Source: Halomonas sp. GT (GTDB taxonomy: Bacteria; Pseudomonadota; Gammaproteobacteria; Pseudomonadales; Halomonadaceae). From it: a DNA stretch of 64,000 nucleotides. Shown piece by piece: positions 45,704 through 55,080 of this stretch. Location: NCBI RefSeq assembly GCF_002082565.1, contig NZ_CP020562.1:1054001-1118000 (forward strand), in the 5' to 3' direction. The translations under genes and the position numbers were made by a program. How positions within the stretch are numbered: position 1 is the first letter of the stretch; each line of letters opens with the position of its first letter. The notes beneath the pieces were generated by a model. The model had not been told where the DNA came from. It searched no databases and saw nothing but the letters and a program-made list of their open reading frames with translations.

Positions 45704-46120
45704 ATGAGTGTTCATGAACTACGCCGCAAGTCCGGCGATTCCAGCGAGAAAATCACCATTAACCTTGGGGTGGTCGACCTGGGGCAAATCGACCTGCTGG
45801 TTCAAGAAGGATTTTATTCAAACCGTACCGACCTGATTCGCACGGCTATTCGTAACCAATTGGCGACACATGCTGAAGTGGTTAAGCAAACCGTGACTCG
45901 TAAAGCATTCGTTCTGGGGCTTGAAAATTACAGCCGGGCGGACCTGGAGGCGGTGCAGTCAGCTGGCGAGAAGTTGCAGATTCAAGTGCTGGGGTTGGTC
46001 AGCATTGCTGACGACGTAACGCCGGAGCTTGCCCGCACCACTATCGAATCGATTGTGGTGCTAGGTGCCCTCCACGCCAGCAAAGCGGTGAAGGCCGCTC
46101 TGGCAGACCGAATCCAATGA
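45704..46120 (+). CDS. Ribbon-helix-helix (CopG-type) transcriptional regulator
   Basis: This 138-residue regulator has the RHH DNA-binding strand and helices at about 16-53: KITINLGVVDLGQIDLLVQEGFYSNRTDLIRTAIRNQL (read in pieces, INLGVVDLGQIDLLV and YSNRTDLIRTAIR). The C-terminal 70 residues are an unrecognised, possibly ligand- or oligomer-binding domain ending ALHASKAVKAALADRI. GAGGAATG before ATG supports the start. It precedes the esterase gene by 38 bp and probably controls that operon through the palindrome at 45601. Confidence 0.78.
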   Translation: MSVHELRRKSGDSSEKITINLGVVDLGQIDLLVQEGFYSNRTDLIRTAIRNQLATHAEVVKQTVTRKAFVLGLENYSRADLEAVQSAGEKLQIQVLGLVSIADDVTPELARTTIESIVVLGALHASKAVKAALADRIQ

Positions 46121-46158
46121 ATTACTGATCACCGCTTAGCGGAAGTAGGATATTGACC

Positions 46159-47292
46159 ATGATTGGCGCGACTATGAATAAGCGAATGGAAGAAGTAACG
46201 CGACTGACGCGTGCAGGCAAGTTGCATGAAGCCATGGCGCTTCTCCAAGGCGCGAATGGGGAAGAAGCGTCAGCTAAGCCCTCCCAGGGTGGCAATATCT
46301 TTGAGGGAACCTGTGAGGTTGTCGACGAAGATGGCACTGCATCGAAATCAAGGCCAACGTCGAAAACCTCGTCTTCTGCGTTTGGTCGCAGCTGGCAAGC
46401 CAGCGCGGGCGCGTTTACGTCTGGGCATTTTTCTAACCATGTTGGCTCGCGTGATTACAAGTTGTATATCCCCAGTGGCCATAAGGGTCAGGCATTGCCG
46501 CTAGTGGTTATGCTACACGGCTGCACACAGAATCCCGATGACTTTGCTGCTGGAACCAACATGAATCAGTTGGCTGACGCTCAGCAATTCTGCGTGCTCT
46601 ATCCTGCTCAGCCGGTCAGTGCTAATCACTCGAAATGCTGGAACTGGTTCAAGTCGGAAGACCAGCAGCGCGAAGGAGGAGAACCTTCGATTTTGGCTGG
46701 TATGGCACGTCACGTTACTGACACGCATGGGCTCGATGCGAGCCGGGTTTACGTGGCCGGGCTTTCGGCAGGAGGAGCCATGGCGACGACGCTAGCGATG
46801 ACCTATCCGGATCTGTTTGCAGCGGTGGGTGTTCATTCTGGGCTGCCTCACGGTGTGGCAAAAAGTCTCCCCGACGCGCTGGGTGCTATGCAAGGTGGCA
46901 CAGGGCCACTCGCTAACAATGGGAAAAAGCCAGGGGATGAGTGGGTATCAAAGGTGCCTGCCATTATTTTTCATGGCGACCGCGATACCACTGTGCACCC
47001 TAATAACGCGGATCGGGTAGCCGCCCAGTATGGCGCATCGCGTCCTGCAGGTGGCGCTAACAAGCCAACGGTAGACCAGGGGAAGTCCGCCAATGGTCAT
47101 GCTTACACGCGTACCGCGCATTATGATTCAGCGGGCAAGACACGCCTGGAGCAGTGGAAGATACATGGAGCAGGCCACGCTTGGTCGGGGGGAAGCGCGA
47201 AGGGTAGCTATACCGACCCTAAAGGGCCTGATGCCACGCAAGAAATGCTGCGCTTTTTTGTTCAGCATCAGCAGCCCAGCTTAAAGCAGTGA
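46159..47292 (+). CDS. PHB-depolymerase-family esterase (intracellular)
   Basis: This 377-residue alpha/beta hydrolase has the esterase PHB depolymerase (LpqC-type) signature. The oxyanion region is VVMLHGCTQNPDDFAAGT, the nucleophile is in VYVAGLSAGGAMATTLA, and the Asp and His are in FHGDRDTTVHP and HGAGHAWSGG. No signal peptide is visible, so it is probably cytoplasmic; a Lys/Ser/Ala-rich stretch lies at about 45-80. Substrates may be polyhydroxybutyrate or oligomers, or other polyesters. ATG at 46159 has AGGA eight bases before it. It ends at a strong terminator. Confidence 0.85.
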   Translation: MIGATMNKRMEEVTRLTRAGKLHEAMALLQGANGEEASAKPSQGGNIFEGTCEVVDEDGTASKSRPTSKTSSSAFGRSWQASAGAFTSGHFSNHVGSRDYKLYIPSGHKGQALPLVVMLHGCTQNPDDFAAGTNMNQLADAQQFCVLYPAQPVSANHSKCWNWFKSEDQQREGGEPSILAGMARHVTDTHGLDASRVYVAGLSAGGAMATTLAMTYPDLFAAVGVHSGLPHGVAKSLPDALGAMQGGTGPLANNGKKPGDEWVSKVPAIIFHGDRDTTVHPNNADRVAAQYGASRPAGGANKPTVDQGKSANGHAYTRTAHYDSAGKTRLEQWKIHGAGHAWSGGSAKGSYTDPKGPDATQEMLRFFVQHQQPSLKQ

Positions 47293-47311
47293 GTTTCTAT
47301 TGCATGGAAGA

Positions 47312-47350
47312 AACAACAACGGCGCCTTAGTGGCGCCGTTGTTGTTTATC
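47312..47350. terminator. Terminator after the esterase gene
   Basis: A 15-bp stem, AACAACAACGGCGCC with GGCGCCGTTGTTGTT, around TTAGT. T-rich sequence flanks both sides. It also lies near the end of rnb, which converges from the right. Confidence 0.82.
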
Positions 47351-47398
47351 TGGCTGATTTATCTAACAAGTTTATATAAAAGGTTTAGATAGAAGGCT

Positions 47399-49339
47399 TT
47401 ATACCGTCGGTTTTGCCACCAGTGAACGGGTTTCTTCACGGGCTTCCGTTAGCGCAACGCGCAGGCTGTCGCCCAGCTTGTAGCGTTCTTCGCCTTCAAT
47501 CTGAATGCGGCCCTCTTTATCATCAATAACCACTTTATCGCGATCACTGTGCATCAGCGGGGCTGGCACGAAGGCAGTAGCACCGTTTTCCAACAGGCGT
47601 ACCCGCATACCACCGCGGTTGATTGCCATGATCTCTGCGTCAAAGGCATCTTGGTTTTGAGCCGCTGGCGTTAAGTAGCGAACGTAGAGCCAATCTTTTA
47701 CGTCGCGTTCTGCCATACGGTTCAGGCGACGACGCTCAGTAAGCTGCTCAGTGAGCTGCTGGCTGGCTTCTGCCGGTGCCTGTTCACCCTTAAGCACACG
47801 CTTGATCAAACGATGGTTGACCATATCGCCATACTTACGAATTGGCGACGTCCAAGTGGCATAAGCCGGTAAGCCAAGGCCAAAGTGCGGGCCAGGTTGA
47901 GCTGACATGCTGGTAAAGCCTTGGAAGCGGCGCAGGCGTGCATCCAGCCAGGCATCATCACGGCTTTCGAGGGCGCGCTTCAGCTCTTTGTAGTGAGCTA
48001 GCTCAGTCAGCGCTTCCTGGGCAACCTCAATCTCCTGAGTTGCTAAGAACTCTTGAGCTGATTCGGCTTTTTCAGGCTCAAAAGCGCGGTGCACATTAAA
48101 GATGCCGTGGCCGATATGCTTGGCGAGGAAATCCGCACAGCAAGCGTTGGCGGCAATCATCGACTCTTCAATCATACGGTTGGCAATGCGACGATCTTCG
48201 GTGCGAATGCCTAATACGTTGCCCGCGTCGTCCAGGTCGAAAACGTAATCAGGACGATCTTTAAACACCAGCGCATGTTCGTTGCGCCAAGCGGTGCGCG
48301 CTTCGGTCAAATCGCGCAGTGCTTTCAGCTGTTCAGCGATATTGTCAGCGGGAGCCCACTCGCCTTGTCCTTCAATCCAGTCGGAAACGCGGTCATAGAC
48401 TAGTTTGGCGTGGGATTTTACGTTAGCCGCAAAAAAACGGTAATCACCTAGGCTGCCGTCGGCATTAATATCTAACGAACAGGCAAGGGCAGGGCGGTCC
48501 TGACCTTCCCATAGCGAGCAGAGATCATCTGCCAGCTGTTCAGGCAACATCGTTACATTCTGGCCGGGTAGGTAGACCGTGAAGGCACGGGTACGCGCTT
48601 CAAGGTCGGCTGCATGGCCTTCTTCAACGTAGGCCGTCGGGTCAGCGATCGCGACGCTTAGCCGCCAACCGCCACTTTCCAGCGCTTCCACGTGAAGCGC
48701 GTCGTCCATATCGCGGGTTTTTTCGCCATCAATGGTGAAGAAAGGCTGCGCCGTAAGGTCTTCACGGATTAAACCTTCATCATGCAGCGGCCATTCAGTA
48801 CCGGCGTCCGGGCATTCCTGTTCCAGCGCATGGCGGGCAAGGGTGACGCGCCACGGAACAGCGGGGTCATCAGATTTAGCCACTAGTTCATCAATTTGCG
48901 TAAAGAAGCCACGATCATTTTCTTTCAGCGGGTGGCGTACCAGCCGCGCGACAACCCAGTCGCCATCAGCAATGGTAGCTTCATCCAGGCTGTTCTTTAT
49001 GCGCGCCTTCAGTACATTGCGAATCGACGGATGGTCGGGAACAACGGCTAAACGGTCTTCGCGTTTCTGAACACGGGCAACAAAGCGGTCAAGCCCAGCT
49101 TCGATCAGCTTTTCAGGCTCAACAGACTTTTTGTCGCCGTTTTCATGGATCACCGCCTCGACGCGATCGCCATGGAGTACTTGCTTCATGGCGGGGGGCG
49201 GCACGAAATAAGATTCACCGCTGTCGGTTTCAAGGAAACCGAAGCCTTTTTCGGTGGCTTTGATCACCCCTTCAGCGCGTGGGGTGGTATCACGGATCTG
49301 TTGCTTGAGCTGGGCAAGCAATGAGTTGTTTTGCAGCAT
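47399..49339 (-). CDS. rnb: Exoribonuclease II
   Basis: This 646-residue enzyme degrades single-stranded RNA 3' to 5'. It opens with MLQNNSLLAQLKQQIRDTTPR and GVIKATEKGFGFLETD, closely like E. coli RNase II (644 residues) rather than RNase R. The cold-shock domain covers about 20-75, the RNB catalytic domain begins near 190 with FFTIDGEKTRDMDDALHVE (catalytic aspartates), and an S1 domain ends the protein. ATG at 49339 is used since the longer frame lacks family similarity. It is divergent from nagR. Confidence 0.94.
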   Translation of the reverse strand: MLQNNSLLAQLKQQIRDTTPRAEGVIKATEKGFGFLETDSGESYFVPPPAMKQVLHGDRVEAVIHENGDKKSVEPEKLIEAGLDRFVARVQKREDRLAVVPDHPSIRNVLKARIKNSLDEATIADGDWVVARLVRHPLKENDRGFFTQIDELVAKSDDPAVPWRVTLARHALEQECPDAGTEWPLHDEGLIREDLTAQPFFTIDGEKTRDMDDALHVEALESGGWRLSVAIADPTAYVEEGHAADLEARTRAFTVYLPGQNVTMLPEQLADDLCSLWEGQDRPALACSLDINADGSLGDYRFFAANVKSHAKLVYDRVSDWIEGQGEWAPADNIAEQLKALRDLTEARTAWRNEHALVFKDRPDYVFDLDDAGNVLGIRTEDRRIANRMIEESMIAANACCADFLAKHIGHGIFNVHRAFEPEKAESAQEFLATQEIEVAQEALTELAHYKELKRALESRDDAWLDARLRRFQGFTSMSAQPGPHFGLGLPAYATWTSPIRKYGDMVNHRLIKRVLKGEQAPAEASQQLTEQLTERRRLNRMAERDVKDWLYVRYLTPAAQNQDAFDAEIMAINRGGMRVRLLENGATAFVPAPLMHSDRDKVVIDDKEGRIQIEGEERYKLGDSLRVALTEAREETRSLVAKPTV

Positions 49340-49510
49340 GTGTTCAATCAGTTGGCGAGAGTAGCCTGCCACTATACGGATTCCCAAAGGCTGCGCCAAT
49401 CGTGGTAGCCCTGAAGTTCGCTTTGGTCCCGCACTATCAATGATCTGCGTGCAATCTGATATGCGTGTTATCGCCTTGTGGGGTAATGCGGGTGCCACTA
49501 TTCAACCATA

Positions 49511-49576
49511 GTTGTATCTAATTGGTATTTGATTGGTATCTTATTGGGTCTATAGTGGTATCTAATTGGTATGGCC
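49511..49576. promoter_or_regulatory. Six 11-bp phased direct repeats upstream of nagR
   Basis: Repeats of the form TTGGTATCTAA begin at 49511, 49522, 49533, 49544, 49555 and 49566, each 11 bp apart: GTTGTAT, TTGGTAT, TTGGTAT, TTGGGTC, GTGGTAT and TTGGTAT. The 15-mer GTATCTAATTGGTAT occurs exactly twice, 44 bp apart. The array lies 17-80 bp upstream of the nagR ATG, so it is placed to act as an operator. GntR proteins usually bind inverted repeats, so a direct array is unusual. Confidence 0.78.
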
Positions 49577-49592
49577 GCTACTGGAGACACTC

Positions 49593-50327
49593 ATGGACCC
49601 ACGCTTTACTCAGCTACATCTTGATCCTCAGGGAGCAACACCGCTTTATCAGCAGTTAGCGCGCCAGCTTGAACAGGCCATTGAGACGGGCGCTTGGCAA
49701 GCTGGCGATGCGTTGCCTTCTGAGCGCAACTTGGCAGAGAGCTTATCGGTTTCACGCATTACTGCCCGTAAGGCGTTAGATCGACTAGCAGAGCTAGGGC
49801 TGATTCGCCGTAGCCGTGGCTCTGGCACGTTTATAACCCCTCGCCTTAATCAGTCTTTATCACGGCTCTCCAGTTTTACCGAGCTGCTGGCCCAGCGTGG
49901 GTTTACGCCGAGCTCTCATTGGTTAGAGCGCAAGCTGGCAAATCCCAGTGCAGAAGAGAGCATGCGCCTTGGCCTGGGGGCTGACGCCCAAGTCTCGCGC
50001 CTCAAGCGTTTGCGTTTAGCCGATGATGTAGTGATGGCGGTAGAGGAAAGCTGCCTCCCCATTTCAGTACTTCCTGATCCGCTAACGGTAGACACGTCTC
50101 TTTATGCGGTGCTGGAAGACAGCGGCAAAGGCATAGCGCGTGCCCTACAGCATGTTACTGCCATCAACGCAGGTGAAGAGTTGGCAGCGCTTGCTGAGGT
50201 GCCTGAGGGCCAGGCGCTGCTCAAAGTGACGCGCCTCGGCTATCTCTCAGATGGCACACCGGCAGAGCTCACCATTACCTACTGTCGAACCGATTATTAC
50301 GACTTTATGGTTGAGCTGACCCGCTAG
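49593..50327 (+). CDS. nagR: GntR-family (HutC type) regulator of GlcNAc use
   Basis: This 244-residue repressor has a winged helix-turn-helix at about 15-80 (PLYQQLARQLEQAIETGAW and LAESLSVSRITARKALDRLAELG) and a C-terminal UTRA ligand domain (about 95-240), the type that binds GlcN-6-P or GlcNAc-6-P in NagR/DasR proteins. ATG at 49593 has GGAGA five bases upstream. It heads the nag cluster, eight bases before nagA, and probably represses it through the 11-bp repeat array. The ligand is inferred from context. Confidence 0.87.
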   Translation: MDPRFTQLHLDPQGATPLYQQLARQLEQAIETGAWQAGDALPSERNLAESLSVSRITARKALDRLAELGLIRRSRGSGTFITPRLNQSLSRLSSFTELLAQRGFTPSSHWLERKLANPSAEESMRLGLGADAQVSRLKRLRLADDVVMAVEESCLPISVLPDPLTVDTSLYAVLEDSGKGIARALQHVTAINAGEELAALAEVPEGQALLKVTRLGYLSDGTPAELTITYCRTDYYDFMVELTR

Positions 50328-50335
50328 GAGGCTTT

Positions 50336-51460
50336 ATGCAGTTTGGCAATATTCTCACCTCTGAGGGCTGGTGTCTGGGAGAGCTTCACTGGGAAGAAGG
50401 GCGTATCAGACGCATTGATGGCGTTCCAGTAGATCCCGATACCAATGATCATTCGCGCATTATTCCCGGTTTTATAGATTTGCATGTGCATGGTGGTGGT
50501 GGTGCCGACACCATGGAGGGCGGCGAGGCGCTTGCCACGCTAGCGCGAACCCATGTGCGTTTTGGAACCACCCGTTTGCTAGCTACCACCATGACGGCGC
50601 CAGATGCCCAGATTCGTCAGGTGCTATGCGACGTCGCCCGCTATATGGAGGCGCAGGAGCCGGATGCCGCCAGGGTATTGGGCGTTCATTTGGAAGGCCC
50701 TTATATCAACCCAGGCAAGCTGGGTGCTCAACCTGCCCATGCGCGTAATGGTGTGATTGAGGAGGTTGACGAGCTGTGTGCTTTGGCCCCCATCCGCTTA
50801 CTGACACTGGCCCCTGAGTTAGCTGGCCACTATGCGCTAATTCGCCATCTTAGCGAGCGAGGCGTGCGGGTTCAGCTAGGGCATACGCTTGGCAGCTATG
50901 AAGAAGGCGTTGAGGCAATGGCTCATGGTGCCTGCGGATTTACTCATCTGTTCAATGCCATGACTGGCCTGCATCACCGTAAACCGGGAATGGTCGGCGC
51001 AGCGCTCGCCCATGCGCAGTACGCCGAACTGATTCCTGATTTGCTGCATGTGCATCCTGGTGCCATTCGTACTGCCTTACGCTGCATCCCTAATCTCTAT
51101 GCTGTTACCGATTCCACCGCTGCAGCAGGCATGCCAGACGGTGATTACCGTCTAGGTGAGCAGACCGTCACCAAATGCCTGGGAGGAGTGCGTTTGGCTG
51201 ACGGCACCTTGGCAGGCAGCACGCTGACCATGGATCAAGCGTTACGTAACTTCGTCAGTCTCGGCCTTACCCTGGCGGATGCCTCGGATCGCTTGTCACG
51301 TTTTCCCGCTGACTTCCTCGGAATTGACGATATTGGTCGCCTGCAAGAGGGCGCGTTCGCGGATCTAGTCGTCCTTGACCCTCAACTTCAACTCCAAGCG
51401 GTCTATGTCGAAGGCCGTCATATCTGTGGAAACGCCCAAGGAGTCTCTCCATGTCTCTAA
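50336..51460 (+). CDS. nagA: N-acetylglucosamine-6-phosphate deacetylase
   Basis: This 374-residue amidohydrolase gives GlcN-6-P and acetate. The metal-binding HxH is in GFIDLHVHGGGGADTMEG near 50. HLEGPYINPGKLGAQ (metal Glu) lies near 120, QLGHTLGSYEEGVEAMAHGACGFTHLFNAM carries the two His, and AVTDSTAAAGMPDG the catalytic Asp. GGAGG precedes the ATG. It overlaps the SIS deaminase gene by 10 bp. Confidence 0.94.
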   Translation: MQFGNILTSEGWCLGELHWEEGRIRRIDGVPVDPDTNDHSRIIPGFIDLHVHGGGGADTMEGGEALATLARTHVRFGTTRLLATTMTAPDAQIRQVLCDVARYMEAQEPDAARVLGVHLEGPYINPGKLGAQPAHARNGVIEEVDELCALAPIRLLTLAPELAGHYALIRHLSERGVRVQLGHTLGSYEEGVEAMAHGACGFTHLFNAMTGLHHRKPGMVGAALAHAQYAELIPDLLHVHPGAIRTALRCIPNLYAVTDSTAAAGMPDGDYRLGEQTVTKCLGGVRLADGTLAGSTLTMDQALRNFVSLGLTLADASDRLSRFPADFLGIDDIGRLQEGAFADLVVLDPQLQLQAVYVEGRHICGNAQGVSPCL

Positions 51461-52470
51461 TGCTTGAAGAAACCCGCAATGCCCCTGAACGAATTCGCGG
51501 CCAGCTGCAGCGTAATGCGCCGTTGCTCGCTGCGTTAGGCGAGCGCTTACGCCTTGCCGAGCCTAACGCAGCGGTTACTGTGGCGCGGGGCAGTTCCGAC
51601 CATGCCGCCAGCTACTTCGCTTACCAATGCATGAAGCGTAAAGGTGTTCCGGTGGCCTCGCTGCCTCCTTCGTTGACCACCTTGGCTAAGGCGCCTTGGC
51701 GGCTAACGGGGCAGTTGGCATTGGCGGTCTCCCAATCTGGACAAAGCCCTGACTTGGTGGCGATGCAGCAGGCGCTCACTGTCGCTGGAGCTCGAACGAT
51801 TGCGTTAGTCAATACGCCGCAGTCACCCCTGGGTGCCGCCAGCGATAGTGAAATTCCACTCTATGCGGGGGAAGAAAAAAGTGTCGCTGCCACCAAAAGC
51901 TACTTAGCCACGCTGTCCGCTATGGCACAGCTCATCGGCCACTGGCAGGAAGACCGCCTACTACTCACTGCCCTGGAACAGCTTCCAGAACGGCTAACTC
52001 AGGCCCTGGAGGTGGATTGGTCACCGGCTATCGAGGCATTACTAAATGCCGACAAGATGATGGTGATTGGTCGTGGGGCCGGTCTTGCTGTCGCTCAGGA
52101 AGCGGCGCTCAAGTTTAAAGAAACCTGTGCGATTCAGGCTGAATCTTTTAGCGGTGCCGAAGTTCGCCATGGCCCTATGGCGCTGATCGGTCCGGATTAT
52201 CCGGTGTTGGTATTCGCGCCACCAGGACACGAGCAGGCTGGTTTGTTGGAGTTGGCCAAATGGCTCACGAGTGTCGGTGCCAGAGTAGTGTTAGCTGCCG
52301 ATAAGAGCGTCGTACAGCGCAATTTGACCTTGGTAGATGCTGGCCATGAAGACCTGCAGCCACTGTCGGTAATTCAAAGCTTTTATCAAATGGTGGCTGG
52401 TCTTGCGGCAGCTCGAGGAAGCGATCCAGATCGCCCTCGGCACCTCAATAAAGTCACCTGCACCCTGTAA
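51451..52470 (+). CDS. SIS-type glucosamine-6-phosphate deaminase (NagB-II/AgaS-like)
   Basis: This 339-residue protein has two SIS domains resembling the isomerase half of GlmS without the glutaminase domain: ARGSSDHAASYFAYQCM, VSQSGQSPDLVAM, EEKSVAATKSYLATL, and FSGAEVRHGPMALI. In other nag clusters such proteins (NagB-II) convert GlcN-6-P to fructose-6-P and ammonia, taking the place of classical NagB, which is absent here. The start ATG at 51451 overlaps nagA, with AAGGAG nine bases upstream. The direction and substrate are inferred from family and neighbours. Confidence 0.87.
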   Translation: MSLMLEETRNAPERIRGQLQRNAPLLAALGERLRLAEPNAAVTVARGSSDHAASYFAYQCMKRKGVPVASLPPSLTTLAKAPWRLTGQLALAVSQSGQSPDLVAMQQALTVAGARTIALVNTPQSPLGAASDSEIPLYAGEEKSVAATKSYLATLSAMAQLIGHWQEDRLLLTALEQLPERLTQALEVDWSPAIEALLNADKMMVIGRGAGLAVAQEAALKFKETCAIQAESFSGAEVRHGPMALIGPDYPVLVFAPPGHEQAGLLELAKWLTSVGARVVLAADKSVVQRNLTLVDAGHEDLQPLSVIQSFYQMVAGLAAARGSDPDRPRHLNKVTCTL

Positions 52471-52499
52471 CGTATAACAACTATCTTGGGAGTCTTCCC

Positions 52500-55079
52500 A
52501 TGTCAGATTCTAATCAATTACTAACACTGCAGGCCCCCGTGTCGGGAGTGGTGGTACCTCTATCAACGGTGCCCGATCCGGTTTTTGCCAGCCTAACCCT
52601 GGGAGAGGGCATTGCCCTTGATCCATTGGGTGAGTGTCTGCATGCCCCCTGTGATGGCGAGGTGGTGCAGTGTGCTCGCACCCATCATGCATTCACCCTA
52701 AAAACCGAGGCAGGCGTCGAGTTACTACTGCACCTGGGTTTGGATACGGTTGAGTTGAACGGGGAAGGCATTGAGCCTTTGGTTGCCGTGGGTGATCAAG
52801 TGCGTGCTGGCGATCCGTTGTGCCGCTTCGATGCTGATGCATTAGCGCAGGGCGCAAGTGCGCTGATTACCCCGCTGGTGGTTACCGAGGCGGCTGGATG
52901 GCAATTGTTGCCGACGAAGCATCGCGAGGGAGAGCAGGTTTCACTCGGTGAACCTTTACTGGTGCTAACCCGCACTGCTATTGAGCAATCTGATATACCT
53001 GCTGAAGGGTCGTTCGCTGAGCGCCGGGTGACCCTAGCCTTGGCATCGGGGCTGCATGCGCGACCGGCTGCTCGACTTCGTGCTATTGCTCGAAAGCATA
53101 ACGTTAATCTGACGGTGCAACAGGAGTGTTCAAGCGACAACGCTACCAGTGCTAGCGCCGCTAGTCTTAGCGCATTAATGAACTTGGGCCTGACCGAAGG
53201 CGCAATGTTAAAACTGACTGCCCAGGGAGAGGCTGCTGAGGCCTCGCTGGATGCCGCCGAGCGGCTGTTAACAACTCCTGAAGCCGAAGAACATAGCGCA
53301 CCTGCGTCATCTACATTAACCGCAGTAGCACTTAAAGAGGGCGAACTGGCTGGCTTAGTGGCTAGCACTGGTTTAGCCATCGGTCCGCTTGTCTCTTATC
53401 AATTGCCGCTACCCGCCGTGCCTTTGATGGGCGAGGGAGAAGCAATTGAAACAGCTCGCTTGAAAAAGGCGCTATTAAGCGTTGGCGAGGCGCTAGCCAA
53501 CGCTGAAGCGCAAGCGACACGCCAGGGGCAGAGTGCCGAGGCGGAAATCTTTGCTGCCCATGGCGCCTGGCTCGAAGATCCCGATTTGGCGGCAGCTGCA
53601 GATAAGCACATTAGTGAAGGTCGCAGTGCTGGCCAAGCTTGGCGTGAGGCGCTTGATGCCGAAGCCGCAAGGCTTGCGGCGAGCGGAAATACGCTGCTTG
53701 CCGCCAGGGTTGCAGATCTGCGCGATTTGCAGCGCCGTGTGATGGTGGAACTAAGCGACGACCAGCAAACGGCACTTCCTGAGCTGCCTAAGGGGGCCGT
53801 CGTCGTTGCTGATGAACTGACTCCCTCAGAGCTGGTGGCCGTTGCTACCCAGCATCCTGCTGGGCTGTGTCTCGCGGGCGGCGGCACCACTTCTCATGTG
53901 GCCATTTTGGCACGCGCCCGAGGTATTCCCTGCCTTGTGGCCATGGGGGCGAGCCTAATCGACGCTGCTAATAGCGCCACAAGCGAGAGCGTCATTCTAG
54001 ATGCGGAAAAAGGGCGCTTGGCGCTGAGCCCCAGCGCTACTCAAAGGGCGGAAGTGGCAGAGCGCATTAATGCTCGCCGTTATGAAGCTGAGCAAGCGCA
54101 AGCGTTAGCGCATGAGCCAGCGATGACTCTGGACGGGCGAGAAATTGAGGTATGCGCCAATATCGGTGGCGCCGAAGAGGCGCGTTTAGCGGCAGATTCG
54201 GGGGCTGATGGTGTAGGCCTACTGCGCAGTGAGTTTCTTTTTCTTGAGCGGGATAGCGCCCCCAGTGAAGCGACTCAGCGTGATGAGTATCAGGCTGCTG
54301 TGAAGGCCTTAGATGGCAAACCTGTGATTATTCGCACCCTGGATATTGGTGCAGACAAGCAGCTTCCTTATCTGCGATTGCCGTCAGTACCTAACCCAGC
54401 GCTGGGCGTGCGGGGCGCTCGTTTGTGGGCCAGCCAGCCTGAACTGCTGGAGACTCAGCTTCGAGCGCTACTCGGCGTCACGCCGTTGGAAACGTTGCAT
54501 ATCATGCTGCCGATGGTGACTGAGGTTGGCGAGCTGCGCGAAGTGCGCAAGCGCTTAGAGACGTTGGCCAGCGAAATGGGGCTCGATGCGCGGCCGCGCC
54601 TTGGTGCCATGATCGAGGTGCCTAGTGCTGCTCTGTGTGCTAGAAGCCTCGCTGTTGAAGCCGACTTTCTGTCGATCGGCACCAACGATCTAACCCAGTA
54701 CACCCTGGCGATGGACCGTGAGGACCCGGCGCTCACCGCACGAGCGGATGTATTGCATCCCGCGGTGCTGCGGCTGATTCAAGCGACGGTGGACGGCGCG
54801 AAAGGGCACTGCCCCGTGGGAGTCTGCGGCGCGGCTGCGGGTGATGAACAGGTCGCGCTTCTGCTCGTCGCGCTGGGTGTCGATGAACTCTCTGTAGAAC
54901 CAGCACGTGTGCCTGCAGTGAAAGCTGCCCTGCGTTGCCTGAATGCTGCCGCACTGGCAGACGAACTTCCCGCACTACTGGCCTTAGACGATGCGACCGC
55001 TGTACGCCAGCACTTAAGCGCGTGGCTTGCTCAGGCCAACCAAACCGACATAACAACAACGACCCTTGAGAGGTGCTGA
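52500..55079 (+). CDS. nagF: PTS multidomain protein: EIIA(Glc type)-HPr-EI fusion
   Basis: This 859-residue fusion carries a complete soluble phosphorelay from PEP. EIIA (about 1-150) has the active His in ELLLHLGLDTVELNG. HPr (about 178-262) has His in ASGLHARPAARLRA. EI (about 280-845) has the phospho-His in GGGTTSHVAILARARGIPC and the PEP-binding barrel GVGLLRSEFLFLERD and SIGTNDLTQYTLAMDRED. It can phosphorylate the GlcNAc EIIB domain encoded next without the general PTS proteins. It overlaps functionally with NagF of pseudomonads; name given by that analogy. Confidence 0.92.
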   Translation: MSDSNQLLTLQAPVSGVVVPLSTVPDPVFASLTLGEGIALDPLGECLHAPCDGEVVQCARTHHAFTLKTEAGVELLLHLGLDTVELNGEGIEPLVAVGDQVRAGDPLCRFDADALAQGASALITPLVVTEAAGWQLLPTKHREGEQVSLGEPLLVLTRTAIEQSDIPAEGSFAERRVTLALASGLHARPAARLRAIARKHNVNLTVQQECSSDNATSASAASLSALMNLGLTEGAMLKLTAQGEAAEASLDAAERLLTTPEAEEHSAPASSTLTAVALKEGELAGLVASTGLAIGPLVSYQLPLPAVPLMGEGEAIETARLKKALLSVGEALANAEAQATRQGQSAEAEIFAAHGAWLEDPDLAAAADKHISEGRSAGQAWREALDAEAARLAASGNTLLAARVADLRDLQRRVMVELSDDQQTALPELPKGAVVVADELTPSELVAVATQHPAGLCLAGGGTTSHVAILARARGIPCLVAMGASLIDAANSATSESVILDAEKGRLALSPSATQRAEVAERINARRYEAEQAQALAHEPAMTLDGREIEVCANIGGAEEARLAADSGADGVGLLRSEFLFLERDSAPSEATQRDEYQAAVKALDGKPVIIRTLDIGADKQLPYLRLPSVPNPALGVRGARLWASQPELLETQLRALLGVTPLETLHIMLPMVTEVGELREVRKRLETLASEMGLDARPRLGAMIEVPSAALCARSLAVEADFLSIGTNDLTQYTLAMDREDPALTARADVLHPAVLRLIQATVDGAKGHCPVGVCGAAAGDEQVALLLVALGVDELSVEPARVPAVKAALRCLNAAALADELPALLALDDATAVRQHLSAWLAQANQTDITTTTLERC

Positions 55080-55080
55080 A

